The notes: generated from the sequence alone by a model not told the origin. 28,024 nucleotides of DNA from Thiotrichaceae bacterium UBA7359 (GCA_905182825.1 CAJJDJ010000087.1:1-28024), one strand, 5' to 3'. Shown: positions 1 to 8,810, numbered from the stretch's first letter. A program made the numbers and translations.

Positions 1-1298
1 ACCTGCGAAGAAGGAAACGCCTGATGGATATGATAGGCTCGGACAGTATTGGAATCATTCCCTCGGGTTCTGTATATATCCGCAACCGTGATATTGAATT
101 TCCCTTTCGTCCAGATAGTGATTTCTATTATTTAACAGCATATCCAGAACCTGAGGCGGTAGCTGTTTTAATCCCTGATCGTACTGATGGTGAATTTATT
201 TTATTTTGTCGTGAAAGTGACGCAAAGATGGAAACCTGGCATGGAAGGCGTTCTGGTTTGCAAGGGGCTATGGACATTTATGACGCTGACGACGCATTTC
301 CAATCGAAGATATAGATGATATTTTGCCTGGTTTGATCGAAGGGCATGAACGAATTTTTTATAATATGGGTAGTGATCAAAGTTTTGACCAGCGAGTTAT
401 GGCATGGGTTAAACAAATAAGAGAACAGTCGAGAGCTGGTCTTGTTGCTCCGGACGAATTCATTTCCCTGAATCATTTTTTGCATGATATGCGTCTTTAT
501 AAAAGTAAACTAGAGATAAAATTAATGCGTAAGGCCGCCAAAATATCATCGAAGGCACATGAACGTGCGATGCGGAGTTGCAAACCGGGCATGCATGAAT
601 ATCAGATTGAAGCTGAATTGATGCATGAATTTATTCGGAATGGTGCGCGTGCACCGGCTTATCCTTCTATTGTCGGTTCGGGGGCTAATAGTTGTATTTT
701 GCATTACACTGAAAATCAGGATGAAATTAATGATGGAGATTTGTTATTGATCGATGCTGGAGCTGAATATCAAGGTTACGCGAGTGATGTTACTCGAACG
801 TTTCCGGCTAGCGGACGGTTTTCAAAGGCACAACGTCAGGCTTATGATTTGGTTTTAGCAGCACAACTCGCCGCAATAGAAGAAGTGAAACCGGGCAATC
901 ATTGGAATGATCCGCATGATGCGGCGGTTAAAGTTTTAACCGAAGGTATGGTGGCGTTAGGTATTTTGAAGGGTGACCCAAAAAAACTTATTAAAGATAA
1001 AGGCTACATAAAATATTACATGCATCGTACTGGGCATTGGATTGGTATGGATGTTCATGATGTGGGTGATTATAAACTCGATGGTGAGTGGCGTATGTTG
1101 GAACCGGGTATGGTAATGACTGTTGAGCCAGGTCTTTACATGCCCGCAGGTTCGCCAGGTCTTTCCAAAAAGTGGTGGAACATTGGTATTAGAATTGAAG
1201 ATGATGTCTTGGTTACAAAAGGTGGCTATGAAGTGTTGAGTAGAGATGCAGTAAAGCAAGCTGATGAAATAGAGAAAATAATGACAAATGTTGCGTAA
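1..1298 (+). CDS. pepP: Xaa-Pro aminopeptidase PepP, 5'-partial
   Basis: Cytoplasmic M24-family metallopeptidase that removes an N-terminal residue preceding proline. The five expected metal ligands are visible: Asp in LLIDAG, Asp in ASDVTRTF, His in RTGHWIG, Glu in TVEPGLYM and Glu in IRIEDD. The first ATG in this frame lies at 24, but the frame stays open to the window edge (first whole codon at 3) and reads LRRRKRLMDM. This aligns with the E. coli N-terminal stretch FQRRRQALVEQM, as I remember it. The true start is therefore upstream of the window, with roughly ten residues missing; 431 residues are visible against about 440 in E. coli. It overlaps ubiH by 11 bp. A pepP-ubiH-ubiI order is the usual gammaproteobacterial arrangement, so co-transcription is likely. 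Confidence 0.95.
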   Translation, partial: LRRRKRLMDMIGSDSIGIIPSGSVYIRNRDIEFPFRPDSDFYYLTAYPEPEAVAVLIPDRTDGEFILFCRESDAKMETWHGRRSGLQGAMDIYDADDAFPIEDIDDILPGLIEGHERIFYNMGSDQSFDQRVMAWVKQIREQSRAGLVAPDEFISLNHFLHDMRLYKSKLEIKLMRKAAKISSKAHERAMRSCKPGMHEYQIEAELMHEFIRNGARAPAYPSIVGSGANSCILHYTENQDEINDGDLLLIDAGAEYQGYASDVTRTFPASGRFSKAQRQAYDLVLAAQLAAIEEVKPGNHWNDPHDAAVKVLTEGMVALGILKGDPKKLIKDKGYIKYYMHRTGHWIGMDVHDVGDYKLDGEWRMLEPGMVMTVEPGLYMPAGSPGLSKKWWNIGIRIEDDVLVTKGGYEVLSRDAVKQADEIEKIMTNVA

Positions 1299-2508
1299 CT
1301 ATGATGTTGTTATTGTTGGTGCAGGAATGGTCGGGGCCAGCTTGGCTTGTGCCTTAGCACCATCGGGTCTACGCATTGCTATTATAGAAGCAGTTTCTTT
1401 AAAGAGTGACTATCAACCAAGCTATGATGATAGAGGACTTACTTTGTCTCCTTCGTCGAAACGTATACTGAAACATATTGGTGTATGGGAAAATATTTCG
1501 TCGGCCATAAGTCCGATTAAAAAAATACATGTCTCCGAACAAGGTCGATTTGGTTTTACTCATTTGAACGCTTCTGAAACGAATATAAAAGAGTTAGGTT
1601 ACGTAGTTATTGCTCGTGTTTTAGGAGAGGCCTTACATGAAAAAATGTTATCGCTTAAAAATATATCGCTTATTTGCCCCGCAGAACTAAAATCCTTTAA
1701 GCGAAACAACAAAATAATGACGCTTGAAATATCTAATCTAGGCTATAGTGAATCAATAACCACAGGGTTATTAGTCGCTGCAGACGGCAGTCAATCATTG
1801 GTAAGATCCTTGGCGGACATCAGAATAAACAAATATGATTTTGGACAAACGGCAATTGTAGCTAATGTGACTACACAAAAACCAAATCAGTCGACGGCGT
1901 ATGAACGTTTTACTCATCATGGTCCGGTAGCATTTTTACCCATAGGTAAGAATCGTTCAGTGCTGATTTTTACCATAGCTACTAAAGATAAAAATCGATA
2001 TATGTCGATGGCCGATTCGCAATTCATTGATGGTGTTGAAACAGAGTTTGGACGTCGTCTTGGTAAGCTTGAAAAAATTGGACAACGACGTTCTTATCCA
2101 ATAATGTTTATTGAAGCAGTTGAACAATATCAGCAGCAACTAATTCTATTAGGTAACGCGGCACATTCCATACACCCTAATTCTGCACAGGGATTTAACC
2201 TTGGGCTGCGCGATGTCGCAGGTTTAGCAGAATGTATTTTTGAGGCGATTGAGAAAGGATTGAATGTAGATGATATCAGTATATTAGAGAAATATGTTAG
2301 CTTAAGACTCTCAGATCAAAAACGCGTCATACAATTTACTAATCGATTAGCGAGTAGTTTTTACAATAAAAATCCATTACTTATTCCAGCAAGAAACCTA
2401 GCTATGTTACTGCTTGATACTCTACCAATCGTTAAGAAAACATTCATACAGCAAGCAATGGGTATTGCGGGTCTACAACCTCGAATTGTAAGAGGACAAC
2501 ACGCATGA
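1288..2508 (+). CDS. ubiH: 2-octaprenyl-6-methoxyphenol hydroxylase UbiH
   Basis: FAD-dependent aromatic hydroxylase of ubiquinone biosynthesis, 406 aa, as expected for the family. The N-terminus has the dinucleotide fold VIVGAGMVGASLA. The middle has the ADGSQSLVR flavin/NADPH motif and the UbiH-like FTHHGPVAFLPI. Near residue 290 is the second flavin motif GNAAHSIHPNSAQGFNLGL; GN rather than GD is also found in E. coli UbiH. The ATG lies inside the end of pepP, and the stop overlaps the ubiI start by 4 bp (ATGA), indicating translational coupling. UbiH and UbiI/UbiF are close paralogues. I assign UbiH from the ERFTHHGP and GRRLGK segments and from its position directly after pepP. Confidence 0.9.
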   Translation: MLRNYDVVIVGAGMVGASLACALAPSGLRIAIIEAVSLKSDYQPSYDDRGLTLSPSSKRILKHIGVWENISSAISPIKKIHVSEQGRFGFTHLNASETNIKELGYVVIARVLGEALHEKMLSLKNISLICPAELKSFKRNNKIMTLEISNLGYSESITTGLLVAADGSQSLVRSLADIRINKYDFGQTAIVANVTTQKPNQSTAYERFTHHGPVAFLPIGKNRSVLIFTIATKDKNRYMSMADSQFIDGVETEFGRRLGKLEKIGQRRSYPIMFIEAVEQYQQQLILLGNAAHSIHPNSAQGFNLGLRDVAGLAECIFEAIEKGLNVDDISILEKYVSLRLSDQKRVIQFTNRLASSFYNKNPLLIPARNLAMLLLDTLPIVKKTFIQQAMGIAGLQPRIVRGQHA

Positions 2509-3734
2509 TGATTGTTGACGATAAGATTGATGCTGACGTAATCGTTGTAGGTGGTGGTATTATTGGTGGTTCTTTTGCCTCACTATTAGGTCAAGCGGGG
2601 CTAAAAGTTATATTACTCGATGCTTCCAAGAGACAAGTTGAGTCATTTAAAAAAATCGACACGCGTGTTTTCGCTATTACGATGGCTTCCAAGCAGATAC
2701 TCAAAAAAACTGGCGCATGGAAACGGTTACAAAAAAAAGACATTGCCTGTTTTCGAAAGATGCATGTTTGGGACGAAAATGGTCTGGGTGAAATTAATTT
2801 TGATAGCGCCTCAATTTGTCAACCAACAATGGGTTACGTCATTTCACGTCAATTTATTGTTGATGCTTTGAAAGAAGAGTTGCTTGAATTGGATAGCGTT
2901 CGTTGTCTGTGGTCTGTATCTCCTGTCTCTTTAAGAGAAGAGGCGGATGCCATTGTCCTGGGCATGGAAGATGGCTTACAGTTTAGGACGAGGCTTGTAG
3001 TTGCCGCTGATGGTCATAATTCAAAATTAAGAAACTTGGCTAATATTCATTATCAAAAATATGATTATATGCAATCTGCATTAGGCTGTACTGTAATTAC
3101 AAAATTAGAGCATAGAGAGATCGCACGGCAAAGATTTTTAAAGAACGGTCCCTTGGCATTCTTACCTATGGCTGACTCATATCAGTCTGCGGTCGTTTGG
3201 TCCAGCAGCCCAGAACATGTTCAGCATCTTAAAGGGCTTAACAAGCCAGAATTCCATCTTGCATTGGCTGAAGCTTTCGCCCATAAGTTAGGGGATATTA
3301 AGGAAAGCACTGAAAAAGTTGTTTTTCCATTGAGTCGTGCGCAAGCAAATAGTTACATTAAATCAAGAGTCGCATTGATTGGCGATAGTGCTCATATGAT
3401 TCATCCTTTGGCGGGTATAGGTGCTAATCTGGGTCTGTTGGATGCGGCCAGTTTGGCGGAAATTGTCATTGCCCCCTATCAGCGTGGTAGAGACCTAGGG
3501 CGTTTGCAGGTGTTACGCCGTTATGAGCGCAGATGTAAGGGTACAAATAGAAATATGATTTATCTAATCGATAGTCTTAAACACCTCTTTGAAAATAAGC
3601 ATCAATCTGTACAATGGATTCGCAATTTTGGTTTGGACGCGGTCGATAGTTTTCCCTTTGTTAAGAATGTTATATTGAAACGAGCAATGGGATTGGTTGG
3701 AGATTTGCCGAAAGCGGCTCGAGGACAATTCTAA
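2505..3734 (+). CDS. ubiI: UbiI/VisC-family ubiquinone biosynthesis hydroxylase
   Basis: Second FAD-dependent monooxygenase in the operon, 409 aa, homologous to UbiI (VisC), which hydroxylates C5 of the ubiquinone ring precursor. Visible motifs are the N-terminal VIVVGGGIIGGSFA, the central VAADGHNSKLR and, near residue 296, GDSAHMIHPLAGIG followed by ANLGLLDAA. Most relatives I recall have a Gln or Leu where this protein has Ile in the GIG step. Two in-frame ATGs open the gene (2505 and 2508). The first overlaps the ubiH stop, so either may serve. UbiF or a broader-specificity UbiM-like enzyme cannot be excluded from sequence alone, so regiospecificity is inferred from gene position. Confidence 0.82.
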   Translation: MMIVDDKIDADVIVVGGGIIGGSFASLLGQAGLKVILLDASKRQVESFKKIDTRVFAITMASKQILKKTGAWKRLQKKDIACFRKMHVWDENGLGEINFDSASICQPTMGYVISRQFIVDALKEELLELDSVRCLWSVSPVSLREEADAIVLGMEDGLQFRTRLVVAADGHNSKLRNLANIHYQKYDYMQSALGCTVITKLEHREIARQRFLKNGPLAFLPMADSYQSAVVWSSSPEHVQHLKGLNKPEFHLALAEAFAHKLGDIKESTEKVVFPLSRAQANSYIKSRVALIGDSAHMIHPLAGIGANLGLLDAASLAEIVIAPYQRGRDLGRLQVLRRYERRCKGTNRNMIYLIDSLKHLFENKHQSVQWIRNFGLDAVDSFPFVKNVILKRAMGLVGDLPKAARGQF

Positions 3735-3796
3735 AAATGTTCTTTTTGTGTGGGCCCTCAATACATTAACAATAATATATAGCGACAGGATAGTTT

Positions 3797-5482
3797 ATGT
3801 CTGAAAATTCTAATTCAGAGCCAAGTAATTTTATTCGTAATATCATCAATAATGATTTAAAAAATCATAAAAATGATAGCTATATAAATACACGTTTTCC
3901 ACCGGAACCTAACGGTTATCTACATATCGGTCATGCAAAATCGATCTGCTTGAACTTTGGCATCGCTAAAGACTATCAGGGGGGTATTTGTAACTTACGG
4001 TTTGATGATACTAATCCTGAAAAAGAAGATGTTGAATATACAGACTCGATTCAAAATGATGTTAAGTGGCTCGGCTTTGAGTGGGCAGACCGACTTTTTT
4101 ATGCCTCTGATTACTATGAGAAATTATTTGAGTTTGCAAAACAACTAATTAGTGATGGAAAGGCCTATGTTTGTCATTTAAGTGCGGATGAGGTGAGAGA
4201 GTATCGAGGTACTTTAACTGAACCAGGTAAGCCGAGTCCTTATCGTGAAAGAAGCGTTGAAGAGAACCTCGATTTATTTGATCGAATGCATGCTGGTGAA
4301 TTTGATGAAGGCGAATGTCTCCTGCGAGCAAAAATTGATATGATTTCACCTAATATGAATATGCGTGACCCAGCAATCTATAGAATAAAAAAAGTTGCGC
4401 ATCATCGAACTGGGAATGATTGGTGCATCTACCCGATGTATGATTACACACATTGCGTCTCAGATGCATTGGAAGGTATCACGCATTCCTTATGCACATT
4501 GGAGTTTGAAGATCATCGTCCTTTGTATGATTGGTTTCTTGAACAATTACCAGTGCCGTGTCACCCACAACAGATTGAGTTTGCCCGTTTGAATTTAAAT
4601 TATACGGTTACTAGTAAGCGTAAATTAAATGAATTGGTGACGGATGGACACGTGTCCGGTTGGGATGATCCACGTATGCCTACCATTGTTGGGATGCGTC
4701 GGCGTGGTTATACGCCGGAATCAATCCGTGACTTTTGTGGTCGTATCGGTGTTACCAAAACAGACACCGTAATCGATGTGGGTGTGTTAGAGAATTGTGT
4801 ACGTGAAGATCTTGATAAACGAACTCGACGTGTGCTTGGTGTGTTAGATCCACTAAAGGTTGTGATTGATAATTATCCTGAAAATAAAACAGAATCTCTG
4901 GACGCACCTTATCATCCAAATAATTCAGATATGGGCCAGCGTCAATTACCCTTTTCAAAAGTTCTTTATATAGAGAAAAGCGATTTTATGGAAGACCCGC
5001 CTAAAAAATTCTTTCGCCTAGGGCCAGGTCGTGAAGTAAGGTTACGCTATGCTTATTTCATTACTTGTAATGAAGTCATTAAAGATGATGTAGGAAATAT
5101 TGTTGAGTTACATTGCACCTATGATCCAGAGACGAAAGGTGGTGACTCGCCTGATGGCCGTAAGGTTAAAGGGACTATTCACTGGGTGTCCGTTGAGCAC
5201 GCCTTACAAACAGAAGTGCGTCTGTATGATCGTTTATTCAACGACCCTAAGCCGGACAGCAATAAACATCAACAAGACTGGAAAGGATTTCTTAATATTG
5301 ATTCTATAAAAGTTATAAAAGAAGCCCATCTTGAGCCTTCATTAGCGAGCGTACAAAAAGAAGATGTTTTTCAATTTGAACGAACGGGTTATTTTTGTGT
5401 TGATAATAAAGATCAAGTGAATGGTAAACCAGTATTTAATAGAACTGTTACCTTGCGCGATTCCTGGGCAAAACGAAAATAA
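3797..5482 (+). CDS. glnS: Glutaminyl-tRNA synthetase
   Basis: Class I aminoacyl-tRNA synthetase that charges tRNA-Gln, 561 aa (E. coli 554). The N-terminal Rossmann domain contains PPEPNGYLHIGHAKS (HIGH signature) and LRFDDTNPEKED. The KMSKS-equivalent loop is VTSKRKLNELV, with Thr where E. coli has Met. The GWDDPRMPTI block and the C-terminal anticodon-binding beta-barrels, ending in PVFNRTVTLRDSWAK, are complete. The start is supported by an AGGA element upstream of the ATG and by the conserved NFIRNII opening. It lies 62 bp after ubiI with no evident terminator between them, so it could be partly co-transcribed. Possession of GlnRS, rather than only the GatCAB route, fits a gamma- or betaproteobacterium. 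Confidence 0.97.
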   Translation: MSENSNSEPSNFIRNIINNDLKNHKNDSYINTRFPPEPNGYLHIGHAKSICLNFGIAKDYQGGICNLRFDDTNPEKEDVEYTDSIQNDVKWLGFEWADRLFYASDYYEKLFEFAKQLISDGKAYVCHLSADEVREYRGTLTEPGKPSPYRERSVEENLDLFDRMHAGEFDEGECLLRAKIDMISPNMNMRDPAIYRIKKVAHHRTGNDWCIYPMYDYTHCVSDALEGITHSLCTLEFEDHRPLYDWFLEQLPVPCHPQQIEFARLNLNYTVTSKRKLNELVTDGHVSGWDDPRMPTIVGMRRRGYTPESIRDFCGRIGVTKTDTVIDVGVLENCVREDLDKRTRRVLGVLDPLKVVIDNYPENKTESLDAPYHPNNSDMGQRQLPFSKVLYIEKSDFMEDPPKKFFRLGPGREVRLRYAYFITCNEVIKDDVGNIVELHCTYDPETKGGDSPDGRKVKGTIHWVSVEHALQTEVRLYDRLFNDPKPDSNKHQQDWKGFLNIDSIKVIKEAHLEPSLASVQKEDVFQFERTGYFCVDNKDQVNGKPVFNRTVTLRDSWAKRK

Positions 5483-5570
5483 GGTAAGAATTGTTTTCTA
5501 ATAAATTCTGCATCGTTGTACTTATACCAATACTATGAACAAGCAGAAGTTCCTTATGTGCAATATGTTA

Positions 5571-5586
5571 GCTTGTTATAGCAAGC
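5571..5586 (+). other. Short hairpin in the glnS-purC intergenic region
   Basis: GCTTG and CAAGC arms with a six-base loop. There is no T-tract after it, so it is not a convincing terminator. The rest of this 168-base gap shows only the promoter candidate described next. Confidence 0.25.
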
Positions 5587-5608
5587 AATAGCCGAAATAG
5601 AAGTAGTA

Positions 5609-5617
5609 TGGGATAAT
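5609..5617 (+). promoter_or_regulatory. Candidate extended -10 promoter for purC
   Basis: TGG directly followed by GATAAT forms an extended -10 element about 33 bp before the purC ATG. No good -35 hexamer sits at 17 bp, which extended -10 promoters can tolerate. This is judged by eye only. Confidence 0.3.
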
Positions 5618-5650
5618 AGGTCTCTTTTTAGAGAATCAATCAATCTATAT

Positions 5651-6544
5651 ATGAAGCTCAATTCAGACACACTTTATCGCTCCGACATTAAAGGCTTGTC
5701 ACTTATTAGTAGCGGTAAGGTCAGGGATATTTATAATATCGATGCTGAGCATATATTAATTGTTACTAGTGATCGACTTTCAGCTTTTGATGTGATTTTG
5801 CCGGATCCTATACCAGGCAAAGGAAGTATCTTAACCGAGGTATCAAACTTTTGGTTCAATCATTGTAAAGATATCATCCCCAACCATCTTACTGGTATCG
5901 CTGTAAATGATGTCATTAAGGAAAATGAAGATCTTGAGATATTAGAGTCGCGATCTATTGTTGTACGAAAATTAAAGGCCTTACCCATAGAGGCAGTCAT
6001 TCGTGGTTACTTGATTGGTTCTGGCTGGAAGGACTATCAGGCTGCCGGTGAAGTTTGCGGAATGAGTCTGCAATCAGGCTTGCAACAAGCACAAAAATTA
6101 CCAAGGCCAATTTTTACGCCAGCGACGAAAGCCGGTGTTGGTGAGCATGATGAAAATATTGATTTTGAGAAGACAGTAAAATTGATAGGCCGTGATCTGG
6201 CAGAACAAGTAAGGTATGTTAGTTTAAAAATTTATTCCGAAGCTGCCGAGTATGCGCGAAAAAGAAATATTATTATTGCAGATACCAAGTTTGAGTTTGG
6301 AGTCGATGAGAATAATCAGCTTATTTTAATAGATGAAGTACTAACACCAGATTCATCTCGTTTTTGGCCAGTAGAATCATATGAAGTTGGGACCAGCCCA
6401 CCGAGTTTTGATAAACAATACATACGTGATTATTTAGAAACATTGGACTGGGATAAAACTGCGCCTGGGCCAAGTCTATCTGAGGAAGTTATAAGAAATA
6501 CCGCTGCAAAATATGAAGAAGCGCGTGACAAACTTATTTCGTAG
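5651..6544 (+). CDS. purC: Phosphoribosylaminoimidazole-succinocarboxamide synthase (long form)
   Basis: SAICAR synthetase of de novo purine synthesis: it joins aspartate to CAIR using ATP. At 297 aa it is the longer form seen in yeast Ade1 and many proteobacteria, not the roughly 237-aa E. coli form. Signature segments are SSGKVRDIYNI (nucleotide-binding loop), TSDRLSAFDVILPDPIPGKG, VIRGYLIGSGWKDYQ, and LIDEVLTPDSSRFWP near the C-terminus. The initial ATG lacks a strong Shine-Dalgarno, but the Tyr-Arg-Ser-Asp-Ile opening aligns with relatives, which supports it. Carbonic anhydrase follows after 20 bp on the same strand, so the two are probably co-transcribed; both pathways consume or produce CO2/bicarbonate, but a functional tie is speculative. 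Confidence 0.95.
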   Translation: MKLNSDTLYRSDIKGLSLISSGKVRDIYNIDAEHILIVTSDRLSAFDVILPDPIPGKGSILTEVSNFWFNHCKDIIPNHLTGIAVNDVIKENEDLEILESRSIVVRKLKALPIEAVIRGYLIGSGWKDYQAAGEVCGMSLQSGLQQAQKLPRPIFTPATKAGVGEHDENIDFEKTVKLIGRDLAEQVRYVSLKIYSEAAEYARKRNIIIADTKFEFGVDENNQLILIDEVLTPDSSRFWPVESYEVGTSPPSFDKQYIRDYLETLDWDKTAPGPSLSEEVIRNTAAKYEEARDKLIS

Positions 6545-6564
6545 TACACATAGAGGTTCGTGAA

Positions 6565-7212
6565 GTGCAAGAAGTAAAAAAACTAATTGATGGGTATCAA
6601 CGCTTTTATAAAAAATATTTTCAGGAACAACCTGAAATATATAATAGCTTATTTGAACAAGGCCAATCACCAAAATTTTTAGTTATTTCTTGTTGTGATT
6701 CACGAGTACATCCCACACAGGTTATGGATACCATGCCTGGTGATATATTCGTAATTCGTAATGTTGCAAACCTGGTCCCGGTCAACAAGGTAGATGGTAA
6801 ATCTCACGGTACTAGTGCCGCAATGGAGTTTGCAATAAAGCATCTGGATGTAAAGCATATTATTGTTTTTGGACATAGTCAGTGTGGTGGTATAAAAAGT
6901 TTAATGGAAGGTGATCATCTTGATCATGAATATGGATTTATTGATCCATGGATGAAAATAGCCAAGTCGGCAAGGGAAGCAGTTGTCAATGGTTATGCTG
7001 ATGAAGACTTTGATGCACAATGCATTAGATGTGAAAAGGCATCGATACAAATGTCGCTTAATAATCTAAAGACTTTTCCTTGGATAAAAGAACGTTATGA
7101 CGCGGGCAAATTATTTATACATGGATGGTACTTCGATATTGAAAGTGGTAGTTTATTTGGTAATCAGGGTGATCAGTTTGTGCCGGTTAAAGATTTGGTG
7201 TTCGTCAGTTAA
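6565..7212 (+). CDS. can: Beta-class carbonic anhydrase
   Basis: Zinc enzyme interconverting CO2 and bicarbonate, 215 aa, close to E. coli Can (220). The zinc ligands are visible: Cys43 and Asp45 in SCCDSRVHP (with the Asp-Arg dyad), and His104 and Cys107 in VFGHSQCGG. The start is a GTG preceded by a GAGG element at about nine bases; no ATG near it would keep the complete N-terminus. No signal peptide or carboxysomal shell features are visible, so the enzyme is predicted cytoplasmic. It would supply bicarbonate for carboxylations, which is notable beside the carbon-metabolism cluster further on. It lies 20 bp after purC. Confidence 0.93.
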   Translation: MQEVKKLIDGYQRFYKKYFQEQPEIYNSLFEQGQSPKFLVISCCDSRVHPTQVMDTMPGDIFVIRNVANLVPVNKVDGKSHGTSAAMEFAIKHLDVKHIIVFGHSQCGGIKSLMEGDHLDHEYGFIDPWMKIAKSAREAVVNGYADEDFDAQCIRCEKASIQMSLNNLKTFPWIKERYDAGKLFIHGWYFDIESGSLFGNQGDQFVPVKDLVFVS

Positions 7213-7542
7213 ATAAAGAAGATAGTAATTTGATTCATTGAATATGGTGCTTTATGTAGCGATTTCGAGTCTTATTTTGCCTGACTGTTTGTATAAGGAT
7301 AGTAACAGCGACGAGAAAATACACAGATTAAGAGGGCGAATAAAAATAGCATTATATGCTCGGTAGTATTGCGTGGAAATATGTAGCAGGGATCATGACC
7401 GTATCTGTCTGACTGTTATTACTTGTTAGTTCTAATCTAAAATCAGAGACGTCTGCAAAATTTATAAAGGTCATTCTTATAGACAGTCGTCCTTCGTATT
7501 TGCAATTAAGACTCTCGGCATATTCAAAGGAAACTAAATGAA
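7213..7542 (+). other. Intergenic region without a recognisable gene
   Basis: 330 bases between the carbonic anhydrase and the YaiI-like gene. All frames I read are broken by stops within about 30 codons, and no tRNA, strong terminator or repeat is evident. A short open stretch near 7360-7407 reads AWKYVAGIMTVSV before a stop, which is too little to identify. AAAGG before 7531 probably serves as the Shine-Dalgarno of the next gene. Confidence 0.5.
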
Positions 7543-7989
7543 ATGAAAATTTGGGTCGATGCAGATGCTTGTCCAGTAGTGATAAAAGATATTCTGTTTA
7601 AAGCTGCTGATAGAGCAGGTATATTGGTGACATTGATTGCTAATAAATCTATCCAAATACCATCATCATCAAATATAAAGTTTGTGCTCGTCTCATCTGG
7701 TTTTGATGTTGCGGATAATGAAATAGTTAAAAGGCTTGAACCAGGTGATCTTGTTATTACCGCAGACATTCCTTTAGCAGCAGAGGCCATTGAGAAAGGA
7801 GGTATTGCGCTTAATCCGCGCGGAGAGCTTTATACGACAGACAATATAAAAGCACGCTTGAGCATGAGAGACTTTATGGATACTTTGCGTAGTAGCGGTG
7901 TGCAGACAGGTGGGCCACCAGCATTAAATAAAAATGACAGACAAGCCTTTGCTAATAATCTTGACAAGTTATTAACCAAACATATTTAA
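7543..7989 (+). CDS. UPF0178 family protein (YaiI/YqxD-like)
   Basis: 148-aa member of the YaiI/YqxD (DUF188) family, which is widespread in bacteria and of unproven function. It has a PIN/NYN-nuclease-like pattern of acidic residues. Visible family hallmarks are the N-terminal WVDADACPVVIKD, the central DLVITADIPLAAEAIEKGG, and GVQTGGPPALNKNDRQAFAN near the C-terminus. Length is normal. The start at 7543 is preceded by AAAGG about 12 bases upstream; another ATG five bases earlier is out of frame. It stands alone, with 330 bases before it and a gene-free region after it, so it is probably a single-gene transcript. A nuclease-like role is inferred from the fold only. Confidence 0.9.
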   Translation: MKIWVDADACPVVIKDILFKAADRAGILVTLIANKSIQIPSSSNIKFVLVSSGFDVADNEIVKRLEPGDLVITADIPLAAEAIEKGGIALNPRGELYTTDNIKARLSMRDFMDTLRSSGVQTGGPPALNKNDRQAFANNLDKLLTKHI

Positions 7990-8343
7990 AAAATTAGCAT
8001 AGAGAGATGTATACCGTAAAACGGATATTAATTTCGTCAGTACTATCTTGTTGTAGGACAAAGAAGGTCGTCAACTAAATAACCGCTTATATTAAATTTT
8101 ATCAAGCTCTCATTTGAACAATGGATATTATAGTTGCTTCTATCTGAAACTAAGACTTTCAAAGGTAACAAGCTTTTATCTAAAATTCATAGCGCGATCT
8201 TTGAACGAATGGTGAATATGCTCGGGGAAGGTAGCTTTTAGTTACTACGAGGTTATTCAGTAAGCTAATTTCTCTTTAAGATATAGCTCGCTTTATAGCG
8301 AGTCACTGCGTTAGGTAAGAAAATATTTATACTAAGGCCAAGA
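7990..8343 (+). other. Gene-free region with a small hairpin
   Basis: 354 bases with no credible reading frame on either strand. Two small inverted repeats are visible. CCGT-AAA-ACGG is at 8014-8024, just after the YaiI-like gene. CTCGCT and AGCGAG arms separated by four bases are at 8287-8302. Neither is followed by a T-tract on either strand. The region may be debris downstream of the decayed TetR gene that ends at 8344. Confidence 0.4.
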
Positions 8344-8708
8344 CTAGTCTGCTACTTTATTGCTAATGGGAAATGTAGCAAATGCACATTCCATGCCCAC
8401 GGTATTTGTCGTCCTAGTCGACACCAACAATATCCCCTGTATAATTATTATGAAGTATGTACCAAGGGCATCAGGGTCATATGTTTCGTCAAGTTTCTCT
8501 CGTTCTTTAGCCAACTTAAGTCTAAATTTTAATGCCTCATTTGCTCCTTTGCCGAGAAATGGCTCTGTATTTAACAGGTCAGATACAAAGTTAATGATCG
8601 AGCACCCGGCTGCTCGCTTACTTAAATGTTTAAATTTTCAATTATGGTATCAAGCATTTTCTGCAACGTATTATTATAAAAATTAGTATGTAATACTTTT
8701 AACTTAAA
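8344..8708 (-). pseudogene. Remnant of a TetR-family transcriptional regulator
   Basis: On the minus strand, one frame is open from 8637 to a TAG at 8344. It reads KRAAGCSIINFVSDLL, then EPFLGKGANEAL, then YDPDALGTYFIIIIQGIL. This matches the pattern of the TetR C-terminal ligand/dimerisation domain: a Gly-Cys-leu/ile-Asn segment, an acidic-Pro-Asp-Ala-Leu segment, and a hydrophobic helix ending Gln-Gly. A second, shifted frame open from 8708 to the TAA at 8622-8624 contains LQKMLDTIIENLN, plausible as the preceding helix. The two frames together suggest a frameshift. No N-terminal helix-turn-helix is visible upstream; the DNA there is the promoter region of the divergent cupin gene. The assignment is from pattern recognition, not a search. 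Confidence 0.55.
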
Positions 8709-8715
8709 TTATTTG

Positions 8716-8739
8716 TGTGACAGTTGATTGATTGTCACA
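8716..8739. promoter_or_regulatory. Operator-like inverted repeat upstream of the cupin genes
   Basis: Perfect 7-bp arms TGTGACA and TGTCACA separated by 10 bases, about 72 bp before the first cupin ATG. It sits between this gene and the divergent TetR remnant, the usual place for a TetR-family operator. The half-sites resemble CRP sites, but the spacing (14 bases between TGTGA and TCACA instead of 6) does not fit CRP. Confidence 0.45.
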
Positions 8740-8810
8740 TAGATAACGTATTTATTGTAATCTTGTTCTAAATAGAAAGTGACTAAACAACATATTATAG
8801 GAGTATTAAA

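Noticed and set aside
8281..8303. Terminator for the YaiI-like gene or the TetR remnant
   Set aside because: A 6-bp hairpin exists, but no T-tract follows on either strand, and it is almost 300 bases from the YaiI stop.
8360..8686. Plus-strand 108-aa ORF between the YaiI-like gene and the cupins
   Set aside because: Composition and start context are poor, and the complementary strand carries recognisable TetR-like sequence. It is the shadow of a decayed minus-strand gene.
8716..8739. CRP/FNR site
   Set aside because: Half-sites TGTGA and TCACA are 14 bases apart instead of 6, so they do not form a CRP site.
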